DNA from: Selenomonadales bacterium
GTDB lineage: Bacteria > Bacillota > Negativicutes > Sporomusales > UBA7701
Reading direction: 5' to 3'
Assembly (NCBI GenBank): GCA_018434945.1
Contig: JAHDOI010000038.1
Span: forward strand, 20,502 to 84,501
Length of the DNA stretch: 64,000 bases
Positions 56,337-64,000 of the stretch are shown one piece after another (position 1 is the first letter of the stretch; each line of letters starts with the position of its first letter). A program made the translations under genes and the position numbers. Below the pieces are notes generated by a model. It was not told the origin of the DNA. It was given only the letters and a program-made list of their open reading frames with translations, and did no database searches.

Positions 56337-58517
56337 ATGATTAATATAGCCGATACTCCAACCCCAGTACTTAAGGCTGCCCTTGATTATGCCAATCGAG
56401 GATGGCCGATCTTCCCCCTTCACGCGCCCAGCCTCCAAGGAAATGCGCCTTGTACGTGCGGCAACCCCCGCTGTGATAGCATCGGCAAACACCCGAGAAT
56501 ACCAAACGGACTTAAGGGCGCCACCATCGATTCCAGGAAGATAAAGAAATGGTGGGAGAAATGGCCGACGTCCAACGTCGCGATAGCAACCGGAAAGCCT
56601 TCGGGTTTTTGGGTGGTTGACGAGGACGGCGAGGAAGGCCGCCAGACGATGGCGGACCTAGAACGGGATTATGGGCCGCTGCCAAAAACAGTTGAAGCAG
56701 TAACCGGCGGTGGAGGACGTCACCGCCTATTTAAATGGGATGGCACCCATATTTCTAATTCCCAGAGCAAACTTGGACCCGGGGTAGATATCCGCGGCGA
56801 CGGTGGCTACATCGCCGCCGCCCCTAGTTGGCACCGATCAGGACGGTACTACAAGTGGGTCGAGGGCTTTAGTCCCGATGAGCTACCAATCGCCGACGCT
56901 CCGGCCTGGCTGGTGGCGTTCGTGACAAAAACCAGGATGTCCAAGAAACAGGTGGTCCCGGAGGAAATCCTGGACGGTGGCCGGAACGACACGCTATTTA
57001 GGATGGGCTGCGCGCTTCGTGACAAGGGGTTTTCGTTTCAGGAGATTCTTGCCACGCTAACGACCGCGAACGAAGATCGATGTATCCCTCCCATGGAAGA
57101 TACAGAGGTCGAAACTATTGCCAGCTCAGCGGCACGCTACGAGCCCAAGCGGGCCATTACGTCTTCCGGCGGAGTGCCTGACCTTAGAACCTTCCGGCAA
57201 ACAGATGTCGGCAACAGCGAACGCCTTATTGCCGTTTATGGCGGCCACCTTCGATATTGTTTTGCCATGCGGGCATGGCTTATCTGGGACGGAAAACGCT
57301 GGGCGATGGACAGCACGGGCCGGATCGTAGAGATGGCTAAGGAAGTCCTTGTCCAGACCCGCAAGGCAGCAACAGCAGCCGGAGATGATACGCTGGAGAA
57401 ATGGGCAAAGTCATCGGAAACAAGGTCCCGTATAACGGCCATGATCGAGCTAGCCCAGAGCCTGGTACCGGTTACCCCGGATGAGCTCGATACCGACCTT
57501 TGGCTGCTCAACTGCCAGAACGGGATCGTAGACCTGCGCACTGGCCGCCTGCTTCCACACGCTCCCCAGTACCTTATGACCCGCATCTGTGCGGCCGAGT
57601 ATCGGCCGGATTCTCCACGCGGGCTATGGGAGCAAACGGTGACGGCAATATTACCTGATCCCGACGTACGGGCCTTCGTTCAGCGCTTTGCCGGATACTC
57701 TCTGTCGGGGAGTGTTCGAGAGGAGAAGTTCCTGGTTCTCCACGGAGACGGCGGAGCGGGCAAAGGTACCCTTACGGAGACGCTAGGAGTCGCGCTCGGA
57801 GATTATTCAGATACTCTGGCTGTCGAGGTCTTGCTCCAAAACAAGACGACTAGTACAGGCAGCGAGCCGACCCCTGAGATCGCGAAATTACCGGGTGTGA
57901 GGCTCCTGTTGGCCTCTGAAACGGGGCAGGGGCGGATATTGGACGAAGCCAAGGTAAAGGCTCTGACAGGCGGTGATCGCCTCACAGCCCGGCGCCTGCG
58001 CTGCGATCCCTTTAACTTCATGCCGGCGTTCAAGCTCTGGCTATCAACGAACCACGTTCCTAGGATTAGAGGTACTGACGAGGGCATCTGGCGCCGGTTC
58101 CTGATCGTGCCCTTTACCCAGCAGTTTCGCGATGGCGGGAGCCGTGACAGTACGCTCAAGGAGCGGTTGCGTGACCCGGCCGTGTTATCGGAAGTCTTGT
58201 CATGGGCCGTCGCCGGCTGCATGGAGTGGCAAAAGAAAGGGCTCTGCGAGCCGGAGGCTGTAATTGCGGGAACTGAGCAGTATCGGCAGGAGTGCGATAC
58301 CTTGGAGCAATTCTTCGAAGATGAGTGCGAGAAAGGGCCGAGGTGTGAGGCACCTGTCCGGTCATTCTACCAAGCGTACAAGACCTGGTGCTACAGCAAC
58401 GGCCACATGCCGGGCAGTGCGGCCACGTTTGCCCGCATGATGGAAGCGAAGCAATACATCAAGAATAAGAAGAACTACGGATGGGTTTGGGCTGGAATTA
58501 AAGAGGCGGTTATTTAG
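56337..58517 (+). CDS. Bifunctional DNA primase-polymerase / SF3 helicase (P4-type replication protein)
   Basis: A 726-residue replication protein. The archaeo-eukaryotic primase-polymerase domain (~10-205) has FWVVDEDGEEGRQTM (metal site), GGGGRHRLFK and GVDIRGDGGYIAAAPS. A PriCT-like segment lies near 215-275. The D5 N-terminal domain and SF3 helicase follow, with Walker A GDGGAGKGTLTETL (~468), LLLASETGQG, and FKLWLSTNHVPRIRGTDEGIWRR (sensor and arginine finger). It can prime and unwind DNA for autonomous replication of the excised element. ATG 56337 has AAAGGTG upstream; the frame extends to 56259 without a ribosome site. Confidence 0.93.
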   Translation: MINIADTPTPVLKAALDYANRGWPIFPLHAPSLQGNAPCTCGNPRCDSIGKHPRIPNGLKGATIDSRKIKKWWEKWPTSNVAIATGKPSGFWVVDEDGEEGRQTMADLERDYGPLPKTVEAVTGGGGRHRLFKWDGTHISNSQSKLGPGVDIRGDGGYIAAAPSWHRSGRYYKWVEGFSPDELPIADAPAWLVAFVTKTRMSKKQVVPEEILDGGRNDTLFRMGCALRDKGFSFQEILATLTTANEDRCIPPMEDTEVETIASSAARYEPKRAITSSGGVPDLRTFRQTDVGNSERLIAVYGGHLRYCFAMRAWLIWDGKRWAMDSTGRIVEMAKEVLVQTRKAATAAGDDTLEKWAKSSETRSRITAMIELAQSLVPVTPDELDTDLWLLNCQNGIVDLRTGRLLPHAPQYLMTRICAAEYRPDSPRGLWEQTVTAILPDPDVRAFVQRFAGYSLSGSVREEKFLVLHGDGGAGKGTLTETLGVALGDYSDTLAVEVLLQNKTTSTGSEPTPEIAKLPGVRLLLASETGQGRILDEAKVKALTGGDRLTARRLRCDPFNFMPAFKLWLSTNHVPRIRGTDEGIWRRFLIVPFTQQFRDGGSRDSTLKERLRDPAVLSEVLSWAVAGCMEWQKKGLCEPEAVIAGTEQYRQECDTLEQFFEDECEKGPRCEAPVRSFYQAYKTWCYSNGHMPGSAATFARMMEAKQYIKNKKNYGWVWAGIKEAVI

Positions 58518-58625
58518 AAAAGTGACAAAGTGACAAGAATGACAAAAATCTCTACCTTCCCCCTATGGAGATATTTATACAGATAACTGGGTGAAATCGT
58601 GGAACTTTTGTCATTTTGTCACTAT
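58518..58625. other. Candidate replication origin with TGACAA iterons
   Basis: Directly after the helicase gene, TGACAA(A/G/A) occurs three times in direct orientation (58523, 58531, 58540). It occurs twice inverted as TTTTGTCATTTTGTCACT (58606-58623). The outer AGTGACAAA/TTTGTCACT pair forms a 9-bp inverted repeat around an AT-rich middle (GATATTTATACAGATAA). Iterons beside the primase gene are how many satellites mark their origin. The sites could instead be operators for the gene at 58648. Confidence 0.5.
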
Positions 58626-58647
58626 TTCAAAAACTGGAGGTATTATT

Positions 58648-58950
58648 ATGGCCATCAGTAGGCGGCTAATCGCTGCCCTGGACTTTCTCGGTACCGACTA
58701 TTGCATGAGGGTGATCGACGGGTGCGAATGCGTTTACCGTGACCTTGGCAACGGCTACGACATCGAAGTCTGCGGGTTCTACTGCCGCCGGCGAAACAAC
58801 ATCGACATCCATGTCTGGCAAACAGAAGGGGCCATACGTATTGTTGAGTCCGTATTTGGTATAGCTTCGTTGCCTGAACTAAAGTTAAAACTCGATTGCC
58901 TGGTCGCCATTTATGGGGAGAAGCAAGATGGGCCTATACACCAGGTATAA
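58648..58950 (+). CDS. Hypothetical element protein
   Basis: A 100-residue protein (LIAALDFLGTDYCMRVIDGC, then VCGFYCRRRNNIDIHVWQTE) with a mixed alpha/beta pattern and five Cys. No family recognised. GGAGG lies 8 bases before ATG 58648. It is the first gene after the candidate origin. Confidence 0.6.
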   Translation: MAISRRLIAALDFLGTDYCMRVIDGCECVYRDLGNGYDIEVCGFYCRRRNNIDIHVWQTEGAIRIVESVFGIASLPELKLKLDCLVAIYGEKQDGPIHQV

Positions 58951-59020
58951 CGAATACATGCTACGCAATCAGGCAAATAAGAAACGAAGAAGGGATCACA
59001 AGGTGAGGCCGTGGCTATAA
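58928..59020 (+). CDS. Very small basic ORF
   Basis: A 30-residue frame starting at ATG 58928 with GGGGAGAAG upstream, overlapping the previous gene's end by 23 bp. The product is rich in Asn, Lys and Arg. It is supported only by the ribosome site and its place in the row. Confidence 0.3.
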   Translation: MGLYTRYNEYMLRNQANKKRRRDHKVRPWL

Positions 59021-59089
59021 AAAGCTGCGGCCTCTCTACGTGAATACCTTGAAGCTAAATGTAAGCGGTAGGCACGAAAGGAGCAGCTC

Positions 59090-60301
59090 ATGGCATTTCA
59101 ATTTCTCAAGAACCTGTTCACCAGGCCAACCCTGACGCAGCAAACGTCGATAGTGACACTGCCCTCAGGGCTTGCCTTCAAGAGCTACGGTGGTCTTTGC
59201 AATTCCGACATCTTTCTGGCCGCTACAAACGCCGTCGCCAAGGCCGCTTCCAAGCTTACCGTCCAGGCCGTAGTTGGTGTCGAAGGGAACCGATCTCCCG
59301 GCGACGCTCAGATAAATAGAGTGCTCGGCTTGCGGCCGACGCCGTTCTGTAATACCCAGGAATGGCTTTACCGGATAACCGCTCTGTATTTTTCCAAGAA
59401 CGACCTGTGGCTATGGCCGCAATTCGATGAAGGGGTTTTGCAGGCCGTGTGGCCAGTGGCGCCTTCCTCAGTCGAGTTCGTGAGCGATAAGGCCGACCTA
59501 TACGTGAGGTTCATCTTTCAAAATAGCAACAGTAGTTTGCTGCCCTACCGTGAGTTAATTCACCTAAAACGGGTGCCGATCCAGAACGACCTGCTGAGCG
59601 AGACCAACCAGTCCATCACGCCGGCGATTCAGCTGGCTAGTGATCAGACAGCGGGACTTATCTGCGGAATCCAGCAGGTGCAAAGTCCGAGGGGGCTATT
59701 ATCTTTCGTACAAACGCTACGGCCGGAAGACATGGAGGCTCATCGAAAAAAGTTCACCGAATCGCTACGTGCCAACAACGGTATAGCCAGTATCGATGCC
59801 AAAGCATCCTTCCAAAAGTTGGACATACCGCCATATTCGATCAATGCTGCCGAGCAGCAGGCTGTCGCGGCCAAGATTTTTAGTTACTTAGGGGTGAACG
59901 CCAAAATAGTGGACGGGAGCTATACGGCCGAGGAGTACAGTAACTTCGTTGAATCGACCATATTGCCCTTCGCGCGCTCTTTGGGAATCAGCCTTTCCGT
60001 GGCGCTGCTTACCGAAAGGGAACTAGCAAATGACAACAGGATTACGGTGGAGACAGCCGGCCGTATGGCCTTCGCCAGTATGGCGGACAAAATCAACGCC
60101 ATCAAGGAGGTTATGCCGCTCGGCGTCTTGACCAAAAATCAGGCCTTACAAATCCTCGGCCTGCCTCAAATCGAAGGCCCTGAAGGAAATAAATGCCTGC
60201 AAAGTTTAAATTACGTGGACCAAACCCTCATTAATGCTTATCAGCTCTCCTATAAGTTCAAACAACCTGCTGGCGGCCCTGGAGAGGAAAGCGAGCAGTA
60301 A
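59090..60301 (+). CDS. Phage portal protein, HK97 family
   Basis: A 403-residue portal of typical HK97-type length. It starts with a short region, then has SDIFLAATNAVAKAASKLTV (wing start), LYRITALYFSKNDLWLWPQF, ELIHLKRVPIQNDLLSETNQ and the clip/stem region with GVLTKNQALQILGLPQIEGP at the end. Portals form the 12-subunit ring at one capsid vertex through which DNA passes. AAAGGAG precedes ATG 59090. No terminase gene is present to use it. Confidence 0.9.
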   Translation: MAFQFLKNLFTRPTLTQQTSIVTLPSGLAFKSYGGLCNSDIFLAATNAVAKAASKLTVQAVVGVEGNRSPGDAQINRVLGLRPTPFCNTQEWLYRITALYFSKNDLWLWPQFDEGVLQAVWPVAPSSVEFVSDKADLYVRFIFQNSNSSLLPYRELIHLKRVPIQNDLLSETNQSITPAIQLASDQTAGLICGIQQVQSPRGLLSFVQTLRPEDMEAHRKKFTESLRANNGIASIDAKASFQKLDIPPYSINAAEQQAVAAKIFSYLGVNAKIVDGSYTAEEYSNFVESTILPFARSLGISLSVALLTERELANDNRITVETAGRMAFASMADKINAIKEVMPLGVLTKNQALQILGLPQIEGPEGNKCLQSLNYVDQTLINAYQLSYKFKQPAGGPGEESEQ

Positions 60302-60438
60302 AAGCCTTTACGCGGCGGCTGGATAGCCAATGCGACGGACCGGATGGACGGTGGCGCATAGATCGTGCGAAAGACCGAGCGCCGGGGATGGCACGTCCCA
60401 CAAACACGGCGTATCACTCAAAAACGGAGCGTGTAACA

Positions 60439-61635
60439 ATGACTGTAGCCGAATACTTCAACAAGCACAAGAACCTGACCGGCTCCCAAATCGAGGCCCG
60501 CAAACTTGCCATCCGGAATGAACTGCGGACGAACAACGACGCCAACCTGGAGGAGATCGAGAGGGAACTTGCCGCCCTAGACGAAGTCATCGCCCACCAG
60601 GCGGAGAAACGGGGCACCAGCAAGGCATTCAACCCTCTACAGAACATTGGCGCCGAGAACCGGGACGACAGCGTGTACTCTACCCAGGAGTATCGCCGGG
60701 CGTTCTTCAAGAACCTGAAAGGCTTGGACCTGACCGACGAGGAGCGCAGCGTGTTTAATCGGGGCAAAGCCGAGCTTCGTGAAGCCACTTTTGGCTCTGC
60801 CAGCAGCATGGCCGCAGTCATTCCTACCACGACCCACAATCAAATCCTCGTCAAAGCACGGGCGCAACTGGGCGCCATAGGAATCTCCCGGTCGTTTGGT
60901 ATCCCGTCCAACCTTTCGGTGCCTGTGGCGACTCCTAGCGGCCTGACGCAGTTTGGCGGCCACTCCGAGGGTACCGCCGTCGATACCGACACGCCGAGCA
61001 TCGCCAACGTTCTGTTCAAGGCCAACGAAACGATCAAGATTTTCTCTCTGTCCCGCACTGCCGAGGCCACCAGCATCGACGCGCTGGAAAGCTACCTGAC
61101 CGACGAACTGACCGCCGTGATGATGAACAGCCTGGACAACGCGCTGATAAACGGCGCCGGCGGCACGGCCGGCACGGGCCTGGCCAGTATCGCCTGGACG
61201 GCGGCGAACTCCGCTACCTACGCCAAAGGCGGGGTACCGAAGTTCACCGACCTGACGGGGATTGCGGCCCTCCTGAAAGCCGGGTATGGCGCCAACGCCA
61301 AGTGGGTCATGAGCAACCAGACGCTGTTCTCCATGGTCTGGGGCATGACGAATGCGGTTAGTGGGCAGCCGATCTTCGTGAACAATCCGCAGACGGAAGG
61401 CATCGGCTACCTGCTTGGCCGGCCGGTTATCCTAGACGACTATGCGGGTTTTGGGAACTTCTTCTTTGGAAACTTCGACTTCCTGGCCTATAACTTGCCG
61501 CTGTCGATCACGCTTGAAAAGAGCCTCGAGTCAAGCTTCAAACAGAATTTGATCGACTACAAGGCCGTCATGATCGGTGACGTGCAGGTCATCATAGCCG
61601 ACGCCTTCGTTAAGCTCAGCCAGGGCGCGGCTTAA
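60439..61635 (+). CDS. Phage major capsid protein, HK97 family
   Basis: A 398-residue capsid protein. Residues ~1-100 are a charged helical delta/scaffold domain (QIEARKLAIRNELRTNNDAN, then LEEIERELAALDEVIAHQAE). From ~125 comes the HK97 fold, with SMAAVIPTTTHNQILVKARA, SLDNALINGAGGTAGTGLAS and GYLLGRPVILDDYAGFGNFF. In tailed phages this delta domain is removed by a prohead protease, which is absent here. ATG 60439 has GGAGCG 7 bases upstream. It follows the portal directly (137 bp). Confidence 0.92.
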   Translation: MTVAEYFNKHKNLTGSQIEARKLAIRNELRTNNDANLEEIERELAALDEVIAHQAEKRGTSKAFNPLQNIGAENRDDSVYSTQEYRRAFFKNLKGLDLTDEERSVFNRGKAELREATFGSASSMAAVIPTTTHNQILVKARAQLGAIGISRSFGIPSNLSVPVATPSGLTQFGGHSEGTAVDTDTPSIANVLFKANETIKIFSLSRTAEATSIDALESYLTDELTAVMMNSLDNALINGAGGTAGTGLASIAWTAANSATYAKGGVPKFTDLTGIAALLKAGYGANAKWVMSNQTLFSMVWGMTNAVSGQPIFVNNPQTEGIGYLLGRPVILDDYAGFGNFFFGNFDFLAYNLPLSITLEKSLESSFKQNLIDYKAVMIGDVQVIIADAFVKLSQGAA

Positions 61636-61647
61636 CCAAACAAAACA

Positions 61648-61684
61648 GCGGGGCCATCGTGGTCGGTGGTCCCGCCTTCTTTTT
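61648..61684 (+). terminator. Terminator after the capsid gene
   Basis: GCGGGGCC/GGTCCCGC stem with a 12-base loop, followed by CTTCTTTTTG. Confidence 0.7.
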
Positions 61685-61695
61685 GAGGTGACAGT

Positions 61696-62028
61696 ATGAA
61701 AGTAACCAAGGCAACGTTTAGGCATTACAGAACGTGGCGGGACGAGGGGCTGCGGGGATTCTGCTCGGTCGTGCTGGATGGCGTTCTGGTGATCGACCAG
61801 ATCAGGATTCGCAATAACAAGGACGGGGTGATGGATATTGAGCTACCGTCTTGTTTGAACAAGGGTCGTTACTATGGTGTCGTTTCCGTTTTAATGGAGC
61901 CGCTGCTGGAGGAGATTCGGGCGGAGTGCATCGAGCAGTACGAGCTATATCATATCAAGCGGACGACAGCGATAAACCATCCACCTGTGAAGCCAGCCGG
62001 AGCAAACAGGCGGCTGATGTTCGGATAA
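61696..62028 (+). CDS. SpoVG-like domain protein
   Basis: A 110-residue protein whose residues 20-80 resemble SpoVG: GFCSVVLDGVLVIDQIRIRN, then DIELPS, then an alpha-helical end with EEIRAECIEQYE. SpoVG proteins bind DNA or RNA and affect many genes. Versions on phages and plasmids may modulate host or element expression. GAGGTGACAG precedes ATG 61696. It lies between the capsid and integrase genes. Confidence 0.65.
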   Translation: MKVTKATFRHYRTWRDEGLRGFCSVVLDGVLVIDQIRIRNNKDGVMDIELPSCLNKGRYYGVVSVLMEPLLEEIRAECIEQYELYHIKRTTAINHPPVKPAGANRRLMFG

Positions 62029-62037
62029 ACAATGCGG

Positions 62038-62100
62038 GAGGCCCCCAGGGTCGTTGGCCGAAATTGCCAAAATCAGGACCGGAGGTGGGCCTCAATTTTT
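62038..62100 (+). terminator. Terminator after the SpoVG-like gene
   Basis: GAGGCCC (62038-62044) pairs with GGGCCTC (62087-62093) around a structured loop (TTGGC..GCCAA), followed by AATTTTTG. It insulates the integrase gene. Confidence 0.65.
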
Positions 62101-62236
62101 GCGCGTGTAATTGCTCACGGGTTTTTTGGAAAGGACTTTGTGTATTAGCAGATAATCATTCTTAATTAAGTTGATTAGTCGCCGGATGAATTGTAACATT
62201 GACACACTACTTGAACCAGTAAGGGAGATAGGAGAA

Positions 62237-63481
62237 TTGGCCAATCGAACAAGGGTCCGAGCAGCCGGCGAAGGGACGATTTACGAGAACGTAAAACGCA
62301 ATCGGTGGGAGGGGCAATTCCCTTACACAGACCCGGCTACGGGGAAGACTAAACGTAAGCTTATTATAGGGAAAAGCCAGACCGAGGTATCCAAAAAAGG
62401 GAAAGAGTTTCAAGATAATATAAAAAGCGGCTTGGTACTAGGCGCAGACAAAAAGACGCTTTGGGAGTGGCTAGACCATTGGCTCAATGAGTGCATCAAA
62501 CCGAATGTCCGGATAAAGAGCTTTGAAAAATATGAATCGTGCCTGAAAAGTTATATTAAGCCCAAGCTTGGGGATAAGCCCATAAAAAAATTAGCGCCGG
62601 AGGACTTTCGAAAAGTATTTAACGAAATGCTTTCGCGAGGGGGCCGGGCTGGTACCGGGGTATCGACCTCAACCGTGCGGGCAACCAGGCGATACTTAGC
62701 GATGGCCTTCAAACAGGCAATTGAAGACGGGATAGTAGCACGAAACATTATTCATGCTACGAAGCCGCCCCAGTTGGTCAAAGAGGAAATCCGGCCGCTA
62801 ACCGAAAGCCAGGCGGGTCTATTACTCCAGACAGCTAAAGAAGGGGAATATTTTTATTTAGGGGCAAAACAGCGGCGAAAGCCCTCGCCGGAAAGCGAAT
62901 ATCATAAAGCTATGGCGTATACTGCCGTAATGTTGGCACTTAACACAGGTATGCGGTTAGGAGAAGTTTTTGGGTTGAAGTGGACTGATATAGACCTGCT
63001 TCAGAAAGTGGTCAATGTCCGACGAGCCCTAGTATCCTCGGCCACTAGGGGTATGATATTTGAGGAACCTAAAACCAGAGGTTCAAAGCGCCGAATCTCC
63101 GTTACCGATGGCGTCAAGAAAGCTCTTGAACGGTACCAGAAGGAACAGCAATGGTATATTAACCTCTTGGGGGACAAGTACTACTTAAAAGAAAATCTCG
63201 TATTCGCAAATTTATTCGGAAAGCCTTTTGATACTTCCAACTTTACAACGCGGTACTTTAAGAAAATGCTTGTTCAGGCTGGGCTGGATCGGGAATTTTG
63301 TTTTCATGATTTGCGGCATACTCACGCCACCTTGCTATTAAAGCAGGGGGTAAATATAAAGGTTATAAGTGAAAGGCTGGGCCATAGTACAATCCAAATG
63401 ACGCTAGACACTTATTCTCACTTGATGCCGGACATGCAGCAAACAGCCGTCAATGCACTTGAGATATTAAATATGAACTAA
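62237..63481 (+). CDS. int: Tyrosine-family site-specific integrase
   Basis: A 414-residue integrase. An N-terminal AP2-like arm-binding domain (GEGTIYENVKRNRWEGQFPY) and a SAM-like core-binding domain (WEWLDHWLNECIKPNVRIKS) precede the catalytic domain. The catalytic domain has NTGMRLGEVFGLKWTDID (first Arg), HDLRHTHATLLLKQG (His-x-x-Arg), LGHSTIQMTLDTYSH (His) and the Tyr nucleophile in DTYSH. The TTG start at 62237 follows GGGAGATAGGAG and matches the family N-terminus; the frame is open to 62171. It would integrate the element, most likely at the tRNA-Gly gene. Confidence 0.93.
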   Translation: MANRTRVRAAGEGTIYENVKRNRWEGQFPYTDPATGKTKRKLIIGKSQTEVSKKGKEFQDNIKSGLVLGADKKTLWEWLDHWLNECIKPNVRIKSFEKYESCLKSYIKPKLGDKPIKKLAPEDFRKVFNEMLSRGGRAGTGVSTSTVRATRRYLAMAFKQAIEDGIVARNIIHATKPPQLVKEEIRPLTESQAGLLLQTAKEGEYFYLGAKQRRKPSPESEYHKAMAYTAVMLALNTGMRLGEVFGLKWTDIDLLQKVVNVRRALVSSATRGMIFEEPKTRGSKRRISVTDGVKKALERYQKEQQWYINLLGDKYYLKENLVFANLFGKPFDTSNFTTRYFKKMLVQAGLDREFCFHDLRHTHATLLLKQGVNIKVISERLGHSTIQMTLDTYSHLMPDMQQTAVNALEILNMN

Positions 63482-63501
63482 TTAAAAAACCAACTTCATT
63501 G

Positions 63502-63540
63502 AAGAAACACCAAGCTTTGGCTTGGTGTTTCTTGCTGTCT
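63502..63540 (+). terminator. Terminator after the integrase
   Basis: AAGAAACACCAAGC/GCTTGGTGTTTCTT, a perfect 14-bp stem with loop TTTG, followed by GCTGTCT; strong but with few T's. Confidence 0.75.
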
Positions 63541-63670
63541 ATCAGCACGATGTCAAAGTACAAACTCTGTCTATATTGTATTTTTTTACATATTTAACAT
63601 GGGAGGATATGTCACTCTGTATAAAGAAAATAAGTTTTGAATTGACTTGTAGAGTTCTAGGGGGATTAGC

Positions 63671-63907
63671 GTGAGTAAAGTTTTGGAATTATGGGCTGAT
63701 AGCTTCCATGAAGGAGATTGGTGTTGCTCGAATTTGGGAGCGACGATCAGTGAACTTGGGGGTACTGTTAGTAAGTCGATTGAAAAGGGGTTTCAACCTC
63801 GATATACCTATACTTTCGAGGGCCACACTATCGATCTTGTGGTTTACGGATCATACAGATTGTCAATTTGCACAATAAAACCACCATTGTTTTGCACGAT
63901 AAATTAG
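63671..63907 (+). CDS. Hypothetical small protein
   Basis: A 78-residue frame with GTG start and GGGGGA 6 bases upstream. The product (VLELWADSFHEGDWCCSNLG, then GFQPRYTYTFEGHTIDLVVY) has a short beta-rich middle. No family recognised. AT-rich codon use like the integrase suggests it belongs to the same acquired DNA. Confidence 0.45.
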   Translation: MSKVLELWADSFHEGDWCCSNLGATISELGGTVSKSIEKGFQPRYTYTFEGHTIDLVVYGSYRLSICTIKPPLFCTIN

Positions 63908-63996
63908 TGGCAAATGCGTCGTAATTTGCAATTGGAACAGGGTGAAGAATCTGGGTGGCCTACCATATTTGCACGCAGAAGCGGCATTGTGCAAAG
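63866..63996. repeat. Repeated TTTGCACRAT motifs near the window end
   Basis: TTTGCACAAT (63867), TTTTGCACGAT (63890), TTTGCACG (63968) and the inverted ATTGTGCAAAG (63986) occur within 130 bp. The last ~90 bases hold no supported gene. They may be protein-binding sites at the element border or of a downstream gene. Confidence 0.4.
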
Positions 63997-64000
63997 CACA

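Larger units (their letters stand above)
54891..63540. mobile_element. Integrated capsid-encoding phage satellite (or minimal prophage remnant)
   Basis: The element follows the tRNA-Gly 3' end directly and has lower GC than the flanking chromosome. Genes in one direction are a regulator, a small ORF, an excisionase-like HTH, a prim-pol/SF3 helicase, two small ORFs, an HK97-type portal, an HK97-type capsid protein, a SpoVG-like protein and a tyrosine integrase. No terminase, prohead protease, connector, tail, holin or lysin is seen. The right end is uncertain: I found no second copy of the tRNA 3' end up to base 64000, so the border given is the terminator after the integrase. Confidence 0.75.

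Noticed and set aside
62171..62236. Upstream extension of the integrase to TTG 62171
   Set aside because: No ribosome site precedes it. The start at 62237 has GGGAGATAGGAG and matches the usual N-terminus.

Overview
The window is a GC-rich chromosomal segment from an anaerobic, spore-former-type Firmicute. The best fit is the Negativicutes (Sporomusa/Pelosinus-like). This is an inference from gene content: a selenocysteine-containing SelD with YedF and a DUF3343 protein, a LonC-type protease, an HndA/HndC-type NADH electron-input module, c-di-GMP HD-GYP enzymes, and the core order rpsF-ssb-rpsR ... yybS-gdpP-rplI-lonC-dnaB ... purB-purA. Most genes use AGGAGG-type ribosome binding sites, and GTG or TTG starts are common.

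Layout. 1-753: 3' end of an FAD/ferredoxin oxidoreductase. 754-6988: branched-chain amino-acid ABC importer (livJ-livH-livM-livG-livF) with two promoter/leader regions, then a CBS-ACT protein. 6989-8159: candidate NiCo riboswitch and a CDF metal exporter. 8325-9005: proline-rich hypothetical protein on the minus strand. 9144-12077: selenium operon (selD with an in-frame UGA, yedF, DUF3343), then mscS and a DUF951 gene. 12095-13747: ZTP-type riboswitch, a tiny Cys-rich protein, and ychF. 14099-17182: rpsF-ssb-rpsR, split by a complete group II intron. 17346-26303: an accessory block between rpsR and yybS with an NADH/Fe-S module, a PfpI protein, a lipoprotein, an AraC regulator, an MFS exporter and a GGDEF/HD-GYP protein. 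26607-37780: yybS, gdpP (frameshifted), rplI, lonC, dnaB, a flavoprotein, purB and purA. 37892-41103: two tRNA clusters (Lys-Glu-Val and Asp-Phe) flanking an SLC12-like transporter and lapA. 41195-44887: small metabolic and regulatory genes, including an Lrp-LysE pair. 45061-54592: a signalling cluster with two giant Cache/PAS/GGDEF/HD-GYP proteins facing each other, a small GGDEF protein and a FIST sensor.

54816-64000: a tRNA-Gly(CCC) gene is followed at once by sequence with lower GC and a compact integrated element. It holds a regulator, an excisionase-like HTH protein, a primase-polymerase/SF3 helicase, an HK97-type portal, an HK97-type major capsid protein, a SpoVG-like protein and a tyrosine integrase. 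No terminase, head protease, tail or lysis gene is visible. It looks like a minimal capsid-carrying phage satellite, or less likely a collapsed prophage, and it is the most interesting part of the window. It carries duplicated 22-bp operator-like sites and an iteron-like region just after the replication gene.

A dispersed ~100-120-bp palindromic repeat occurs in five intergenic places, with one truncated copy. Other points of interest are the ZTP riboswitch in front of an uncharacterised Cys-rich small protein and the single-base frameshift in gdpP. All calls come from reading the sequence; no database search was run.
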